In this document: positions 57,709-64,000 of the stretch, in pieces
How positions within the stretch are numbered: position 1 is the first letter of the stretch
How the letters are laid out: each line of letters opens with the position of its first letter
DNA from: Vitrella brassicaformis
Taxonomy: Eukaryota; Sar; Vitrellaceae
Length of the DNA: 64,000 bases
Assembly (NCBI GenBank): GCA_001179505.1
Contig: CDMY01001052.1
Location: 65,904 to 129,903, forward strand
Reading direction: 5' to 3'
Program-made: the position numbers and the translations under genes
Notes under the pieces: generated by a model
Told to the model about the DNA's origin: nothing
The model's database searches: none
What the model saw: only the letters and a program-made list of their open reading frames with translations

Positions 57709-60160
57709 TCACACACTGCCGCCGCGACCGCCTGATCCACCCGGCATACCCGGGGCTCCACCATGTCCACCACCTGCTCCTCCATAACCACCTGGGGCTC
57801 CACCCACTCCGCCTGGCCCCTCGTCTAGCGATTCCGAGTCATCCGCTTCAGACACGCTAGATTCTCCCTCTGATTCATCAGGCTGCATTCCTCCCGCCCC
57901 CCTCTCGCCCTCCGTGTCTCCACTCACCTCACTCTCACTCTCACTATCACTCTCACCCTCAAGTGTCTCAGACTCGCTCTCTCCCTCGCTCTCACTCGGT
58001 GCCTCTTCCTCTTGCTGCTCGGACTCTTCTTCCTGCCTGATAGTTGTCGGTGGCCGATAGACGCGGATCTTCTGGGGTCGTGAGGCCTCCTTGGTGGGTG
58101 TGTCTTTCGCAGGGACGAGGCGGCACACCCCTCCCTCGCACACGACGCCTGAACACACACACGACACGACACGACACAGCATCTTTACCCAGAGCAGTGA
58201 TGTCGTGCGGACCTGGTGGCATGCCCGAGTCAGTGTCTTGCTGCTGCTGTGCGGGCCGCGGAGGGGCCACAGCCGGATGGATAGCGCTGCTGACGCGCTT
58301 GGCGGCGATAAGCTTGGTGGGGGGGTTTAGGAGAGGAGGCGCCTCCTTTTGTTCTTCGTCCTCTTCCTCTTGTTCGTCCTCTTCCAGAAGGTGGGGTCCG
58401 GTTTCTTCCTCTGAGTCACCCTCAAAGGACTCGCTGTCGCTCGGCTCGCTGGCAGTCGTCTCAGCCTCGCTCTCAGCCTCGCTCTCGCTCTCACTCTCGA
58501 TTTCGGATTCCTCTTCTGCACGGAGGGCCATTGCCGCCCCTGCCGACGTCGGCGGCCACTGGAATCGGTGGCGGAGGGCCCTCTTTGTGCTGCATGTGTG
58601 CGACCAGATGCCTTCCGTGCTGTGTCTTGTTTAGCTCGTGCAGGCGTCTTGTGGCCTCGTGCAGCATCCTCTCGCTGCGTTCGCGGATCTCTCGGCTCTT
58701 CCCTGAGCGAGCGACCGACGAACAAAGACCACAGGGAAGAAAGGATGGATGGATGGATGGATGGATGGCAGATAGACAGACAGACACACAGACAGACAGA
58801 CAGAGAGACAGACAGGCATCTCTCTCTCTCTCTCTGTGTGTCTCTCTCTGTGTGTCTCTCTCTGCCCGCTTGCTTACTGTCTACTTCTTGCAGGTGTCTG
58901 AGGTTGCTCTGCGCGTGTTCGACCTGCCTGACGGCGTGCAGCCGCTGCAGCTGGGTCCTATTGAGGATATGCTTCAGCTCATCCGGGAGCGGGGGCAGCG
59001 TCTCGACAGAGGGACACTCGTGCGTCGTGGTCGCCGGCTCCAGCAGCCTTATCTTCACATGCCTGTGCCTGACAGGCGCCTGTGTGTGGGGGGGTAGCGG
59101 CATCGTGGTGGTCGTTGGTGGCTTTGGTCCGAGCCCGAAGTGGTGGCCGGAGGGGAAGGGGTCTGGCGGGACTGTGTGGTGTTCCGTGAAGGGGCACGGC
59201 TTCTTGCCCATGTTGGCCGGGAGGATAAACTGGTCGCACCTGAACCCCTGCCAGCCGGGGCGGCACCTACAGCCACCGGTGTCCTGCAGAGACAGAGGGA
59301 ACGAACGGAACACTCATTTGTTGGCCGATGGGATCGTGGTGTGTGCCTGTCACTCACACACCGGGTCGCACCCGTAGTCCGTGCAGCCATCTGAGCACTC
59401 GACACAGACGCCGAGAGTCTCGCGGAGGTTGCCGTGGGTCCCCGGTGGGCAGCAGTAATGGCCGTAGAATGGGGGGTCAGTGCCGCCTGCATATTGATCA
59501 TCAACACCACAGACGCACCACAACCATATGCACATCTCTCCCTCCCCCCAAGCCGACCGTCCAGGACTCACATTCATCGCAGTATCGCAGCTTCCCGCGG
59601 GTGTCCTTGAGATGCTCCAGCCCCGCCACGCCAGCAATATCGATGACCTCCATGGTCTCAACACACGTCTTGCACCGCGGCGCCTGACAAAACTCAGGCA
59701 CCCCAACACCTCCACCCTCACCCTCCAGCAGTCGACGATGCTCGCCTCCACTGGCGAATCTCAGCAGAGCCTCGAGACTGCGCTCCCCCATCTCCCGCCC
59801 CACCACTGGCAGGCTGACAGCCAGTCGGTCTTCCCCCGAGACACCCTCAAAGCCGCCCGAAGAGTCATCCTCCTCGTACTTTGCCACCGGCTGCGCGATG
59901 ACATACTCAGTGCCATTGCGCCGGTCATCAGAAGCAGCGATGAACGCTGCAGGGGGGAGGGGGCTGGGCAGCGAGGCTGACGGAGAGGGAGGGGGGACGG
60001 GCGCCTGGTGGATGCGCCTGCGCCGTTGATGAAGTTGATGGTGCTTGTGGGCTCGGCTGACATTGAAGCGCGCCCCATGGGCGCCGTCATGTAGTAGCGT
60101 CGATACAAGACACAGGGCGGCCACCAAGAGAAAGCCGGAAGGATGAATGGAAATCACCAT
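57709..60160 (-). CDS. Secreted EGF-like protein with Ser/Glu-rich tail
   Basis: The protein has 667 aa in six exons: 60160-59572, 59486-59362, 59283-58878, 58702-58605, 58558-58213, 58148-57709. It opens with a signal peptide (GFLLVAALCLVSTLL). Around residues 175-255 lies a Cys-rich stretch (CQAPRCKTCVETM, YCDEC, GHYCCPPGTHGN, CVECSDGC) ending in an EGF-like loop (GCRCRPGWQGFRCDQF). A Pro/Thr and a coiled-coil-like segment follow (LKHILNRTQLQRLHAVRQ). The last 250 residues are long Ser-Glu repeats, an EGGVC patch and a terminal Gly-rich run (GGYGGAGGGHGG). Two choices are less certain: the exon 2 donor (CCG|GTGTGT rather than GTGAGT, for frame) and a 46-bp intron after 58605 needed to join the two frames. 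It is probably an extracellular matrix or wall protein; the acidic tail could bind cations. Confidence 0.68.
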
Positions 60161-60834
60161 GCTAGCTGAGGAATCGACGAACAGGAGACGGCGGTTGAGA
60201 CAGGCCAGGAAGGAATGACCAATCGGCAATTGGGATGATCTCGGATCCGGAGCAGTCGCCCAGGCTACTGCGAAGAATCACCTTGGCTTTGCGGTGTCAG
60301 TCGCTGGCCGGATGGGCCGGGCCCGAATGGGATGTTGACATTGCAAACGTAATAATTGGCCGCTTCTTGACCCAGGGGCCCCTCACGCACCTCCACAGCC
60401 TCCGAGTCAGCCCAGGGTTAGCACTGGGTTGTTTGACTTCTTCCTTCAGGGTTTCAAACCCTGTTCTCGCGTGGGGTTTCAAACCCTGGAAGAGAAGTTC
60501 AGTTCCCACGCTCCCCTCTCTTCCGCATCATATCGCATTAGCCGTGCGGGTGTGAGCGTGGGACGTCTGCCACCTACCGCCTCAATAGCCCTTGATACAG
60601 GGGCCTCTCCCCGATACCAGCATCCATCGTTGTCGACTACTTCGGTCCAGTCAGGGGCGGGCCTCACGTCTATTTCCTCCCCCGCATCGCATCGCATCGC
60701 ACATCGCAGGTACACAGAAGCGAGATGAGGCGAAAGACGAGAAGAAATCAGCTGGTGTGCATGGTGACATCGCTGCCTGTGTTGTGTGTGCAGCCAGATC
60801 TATCGCACTGCATCCCTTCCCAAAACCCCACACG
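60161..60834. promoter_or_regulatory. Divergent spacer with palindromic direct repeat
   Basis: The 674 bp between two divergent secreted-protein genes hold GGGTTTCAAACCC twice (60449-60461 and 60474-60486, 25 bp apart), a near-perfect palindrome. CCCAGGGTTAGCACTGGGTT (about 60411-60430) adjoins them. AGATCT at 60796-60801 is 34 bp upstream of the rightward ATG. Confidence 0.45.
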
Positions 60835-61431
60835 ATGTCCTTCTCCACGCACATCGCCATGATCGTGATCCTCGGCTGCATCGCTGCCGCCTCAGCCTAC
60901 CCGAGGATGGCCGGCTCCTGCGTGGCGCCAAATAGCGGTCCCGTGCACCGCGCCGTGCCGACGGATCTCCCACAGGCGTTCACCATTGACATTACGCCAA
61001 CCATCGGCCGTGATGGCTTCGAGATCAATGTCAGCGGAGAGCCGTACAAGGTGCGCGCAGCTGGGGGGAGGGAGGGAGGGAGGGGGGGAGCACTCATATG
61101 GTCCGTCTGATGCCTGCCTGCTTTGCTCTGCGTTGTTTGGCGACAGGGGGTGATGATGGTGAGCGAGGCTGGCGAGTTCTTCATCACAGAGGAGGCATAT
61201 TCCCAGCTGCAGTATATCAGCTGCCCCGCCGGGGAGGACGACTCGGTCCCCGCGCCGTCCGGCGAGGCCACCTCCGCCGTGTCGCACAACAGCGCCGAGG
61301 AGAAGACCAGCACCTCTGTGTTGCTGGACACCACGGGGGTGGAGGCAGGGACGTCATTCAACGTGACCATCACACTGCTGACAGCGAAAGACGGAGAGTG
61401 GTACCAGGTCAAGGAGACCATCACGGCATGA
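60835..61431 (+). CDS. Secreted Reeler-like domain protein
   Basis: The protein has 166 aa in two exons (60835-61050, 61147-61431), GT-AG and phase 0. The signal peptide (IAMIVILGCIAAASA) is followed by YPRMAGSC, then a single beta-sandwich-like domain: FEINVSGEPYKGVMM, EAGEFFI, ISCPAG, VSHNSAEEKTSTSVLL and FNVTITLLTAKDGEWYQV. The order of an early Cys, a G-(F/V)-(L/M) strand, a central Cys, SHN/S-SxEKTS and a late aromatic strand matches the Reeler domain found in reelin, defence proteins and ferric-chelate reductase-like proteins. No TM or second domain is present, so it is probably secreted. The family call is by eye; a DOMON- or MD-2-like sandwich is the alternative. Confidence 0.68.
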
Positions 61432-62352
61432 GACGACTGCAGGCAGACAGGCAGCCAGCCTGCTTCAGGCAGTCCGCCACAGGCAGCACGGGCGGCTGCT
61501 CGGTGTACTTGGTCTACTTCATCTCATCTATCTGTGTGTCGCCCATCACGTGTGCATGATATATATGTGTGTGTGTGTGGTGTACAGTCAGCGAGTGGGT
61601 CGGTGTGCTTGGGTGGGGTGTGCACGTGGTGCGTGTTGGTGTGGATCGTTGAGGAATCGTTTATCAAAGCGTCAAAGCGTTCATTCATCTGTCGTCCAGC
61701 TTTCTGGACGCTGTTTTGAAATTTGGGCGTGGCGTGAGAGAGGCGAGTCGCGAGGCACATGCGATGCATCCGTGTCGGTGATCTACAGGGATACACATCA
61801 CATGCACACACACGCATCTAAGAGACAGACGATGGGGACTTTTTCATTTGGGAGATGTGGGTGCCTGCCTTGTCGTGTCGTCTCTCTCTCTCTCTCTCTC
61901 TCTCTCCCGGACGGCACGGCACGCGGCGGCACCTCTGTCGACCGACAGACGGCCATCTTGATCTGTCTGTCCATGGCTGATACCTGCCTGTATGCCTCGC
62001 GGTGAATGAACCTCTATGTGGCGTGAGCATGAGGACACTTTATATGTGCAGGTGGTTTGGGTGGGGCGGGCCAGCATGGCATGCGGTTTCCTTTTCTGTT
62101 CTTCGGAGGGGTTTTCTTTTATCAAGCTTCGCTGCGTGCGTTTGCTGGCCGCGGCACCGCACCCATGTGTGTGCGTGTGCGCGTGTGTGTGTGTGTGGGG
62201 GGGAGGGGAACTGACAGACGGAGAGTGAGAAGTGTCAGGTTAACCACTTCACGTCACGTGAGAGAGAGCTCACGGCGACACACGACATCCAAACCATAGT
62301 ACAAATGTCCGTAGAGAATAATAACTGTCTCATCGAGGACAATGCACTCATG
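61432..62352. other. Convergent 3' spacer, no gene seen
   Basis: This stretch holds the 3' flanks of the Reeler-like gene and of NOP56. Simple repeats are (TG)n near 61566 and 62180, and (CT)n near 61883. No supported exon was found. Confidence 0.55.
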
Positions 62353-63754
62353 TCATTCGTCAGAAGCAGCAGCAGCAGCCGCCTTCTTTTTCTTCTTCTT
62401 CTTGGGCTTCTCTGAGACAGACAGATGGGATGGATGGATGGACGGCAAATAAATGCACACAGGACAGGCAGCCTCTGCTCAGAACAGAATGGGAGGAACT
62501 GGCTCAGCTTGGCTCAGCTCAGCTCACCTTGAGGCTCTTCCTCGGCAGCGGCAGCAGCCATGTCCACATCAGCCTCTGCACACAAACATACACACACACA
62601 CCACACAGGCAGACATTCACACGCAGGCCCATGGATGTCACCCATGTAATCCCACCAGCAGCAGCAGCAGCCGCGGCCTCCTCCTTCTCCCCCTCTCTCT
62701 GTCGCTTCTTCTTCTGCTTCTTCTTGGTGCCCTCGTCACTGCGCACACCCACCAGCCAGCCCATCACACCACATGAGTGCATCCATCCCATATATCAGCA
62801 CTTCTGTGTGTGTGTGTGTGTGTGTGTGTCTATGAAGGGTTGGTGTGTACGCAGCGACAGGTGCCTCAGGTGCCTCCTCTTCCTGGTCCATCGGGACCGC
62901 CTCCTCCTCCTCTGCGGCCTTTTTCTTTGTCTTTTTCTTTTTCTTCTTCTTGCCCTCGGCCTCTGCCGCACGGGCAAGCTCCTCTGAATGCTACACAAGA
63001 CACACACACGCACACACACAGAGAGAGAGAGAGAGACAGTGTGGGAGGCGGTGAGGGAGGGAGGGATTGGGGGTTATTGCACACATACTTCTGTGAGCGC
63101 CTCCTTCATGGCTTGTATGTTCTTCTTGGTTTGTATGTTTCTGTCGCTGAGGTACGTCAGCCGCTCCTCAACCTGCTCCCGCATCTTGTTACCAAACACA
63201 CTCGACGACTGACATACACACACACACACACACCACACTCCGTCTGGCTGTCTGTCTGTCTGTCTGTCATGATGATGATGATGTGTGTGCAGTAAGTCTG
63301 ACCACTTCGCCGAAATTGTCGATGCGCGCGGCGAGAGAGCACTTGTTGGCCAGATAACGGGAGATTCGGCCTGAGAGACAAACAAATGGGCAGCATGACA
63401 TGACTGATGGACGCCTGTGCTTGGTGTGGTGTGTGGTGTGCATCCCTGCAAGCCGAGCGCACCTTTGTTCTTCTGTGCGGCCCTTCCGATGAAGGTCGAC
63501 TGGAAGAGCAGCCCGTACTTGGGCGTGTTGCCTCGGGTCTTCAGAGCCCTGATGCCACACACACACACACACGCACACAACTGAATAAGGACGTGTTGCC
63601 TTGCGTGTGTTGTGTATGTTGTGTGTGTGTGTTGATGTATGTCGCGGACAGACCTGAAGAGTGCCTTCTCTGCCCCCAGAATCTGGACAGTCGAGGCCGG
63701 ATACTTAGCCAGGTTGACCAGGCTGCCAGCATGGGAAATCAGACGGGCAGCCAC
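62353..63754 (-). CDS. NOP56: NOP56, box C/D snoRNP core protein (3' part)
   Basis: Eight 3' exons give the last 234 residues: 63754-63654, 63548-63463, 63370-63303, 63208-63089, 62990-62851, 62738-62656, 62575-62528, 62411-62353. The 5' exons lie beyond the right edge. NOP56 is a core protein of box C/D snoRNPs that direct rRNA 2'-O-methylation in the nucleolus. The Nop domain is unmistakable: [60 protein letters not shown] and [13 protein letters not shown]. The C-terminus is the usual Lys-rich nucleolar tail, here with Lys/Glu/Ala blocks and ending [13 protein letters not shown]58 is excluded by [12 protein letters not shown] and FIGRAA, which are the NOP56 version. Introns are GT-AG. Confidence 0.93.
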
Positions 63755-64000
63755 CTGCACACCCACACCCACATCCACACCCACACACACATCCACACAC
63801 GAACCCGAGCTAAACACATGGACAGCTGGCTGAGCCAGCCATGCCGTGCCCTCTCTAGCGGTGCGTGGCTAGGTCTTCACACAGGCTAGTCACGAGCTGC
63901 TGGCTCAGGTGGTCGGTGTGTGCCGGGGATAGATTGAAGCCACCAAGGTGTGTGCAGACAGTGAGTGCAGTGGTGGTCACATTGCAAACCGGCAGCCCAG
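63755..64000. other. Probable NOP56 intron or 5' region
   Basis: The exon starting at 63754 has a good acceptor after a (GGGTGT)n tract, but the preceding Nop-domain residues expected in NOP56 are not encoded in any frame here, so this is a longer-than-usual intron. It contains CTCTAGCGGTGCGTGGCT (63853-63870), an 18-bp near match to 21978-21995. Confidence 0.5.

Overview
The window is a nuclear segment of a GC-rich, intron-dense protist genome. Most genes split into many short exons with introns of roughly 50-150 bp, genes lie on both strands, and (TG)n, (CATC)n, (CAGA)n and (CCCT)n microsatellites fill the introns and spacers. Two genes start with a signal peptide followed by a basic, transit-like stretch, which is what nuclear genes for a complex (secondary) plastid look like. 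Small introns, alternating strands, this repeat texture and the plastid leaders suggest a photosynthetic alveolate close to the chromerids (Vitrella-like). That assignment is inference; no marker gene was searched.

Layout, left to right. 950-9197 (-) is a 12-exon, 2,382-aa glycine-rich surface protein with a Cys-rich module, at least five membrane segments and long cytoplasmic parts. 10309-11007 (-) is a small membrane protein with a secretory/plastid-type leader. 11331-11702 (+) is a tiny secreted peptide gene. 11703-14827 is repeat-rich and empty. 14828-18937 (-) is acetyl-CoA synthetase with a plastid-type leader, head-to-head with an unknown gene (19099-20134, +). 20725-21779 (-) is a secreted Cys-rich protein. 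22638-28565 (-) is a 33-exon kinesin-3 with an FHA domain and a C-terminal CaaX box, head-to-head with a four-TM protein (28697-30228, +). 30456-32309 (+) is a secreted, probably membrane-anchored protein with a TIM-barrel glycosidase flavour. 33940-42755 (-) is a 2,647-aa LRR / Cys-rich / polytopic receptor-like protein, followed by a low-complexity protein (43175-44688, +) and a 300-N gap. 46153-51120 (-) is glutamyl-tRNA synthetase, head-to-head with the RNA polymerase I factor RRN3 (51289-56813, +). After a second 300-N gap come a secreted EGF-like, Ser/Glu-rich protein (57709-60160, -), a Reeler-like secreted protein (60835-61431, +) and the 3' part of NOP56 (62353 to beyond 63754, -).

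The genes are not an operon. Two themes recur: large surface proteins with Cys-rich modules, and growth/ribosome functions (RRN3, NOP56, GluRS). Exon models were built by hand from splice sites and reading-frame continuity. Every complete model closes in frame from ATG to stop, and NOP56 closes in frame over its visible exons. Alternative splice choices are noted. The most interesting items are an AGATCT motif placed just upstream of at least seven start codons, the CaaX-tailed kinesin-3, the LRR/polytopic receptor, a large inverted repeat inside a 1-kb GluRS intron, and a set of phase-1 symmetric exons in the four-TM gene.
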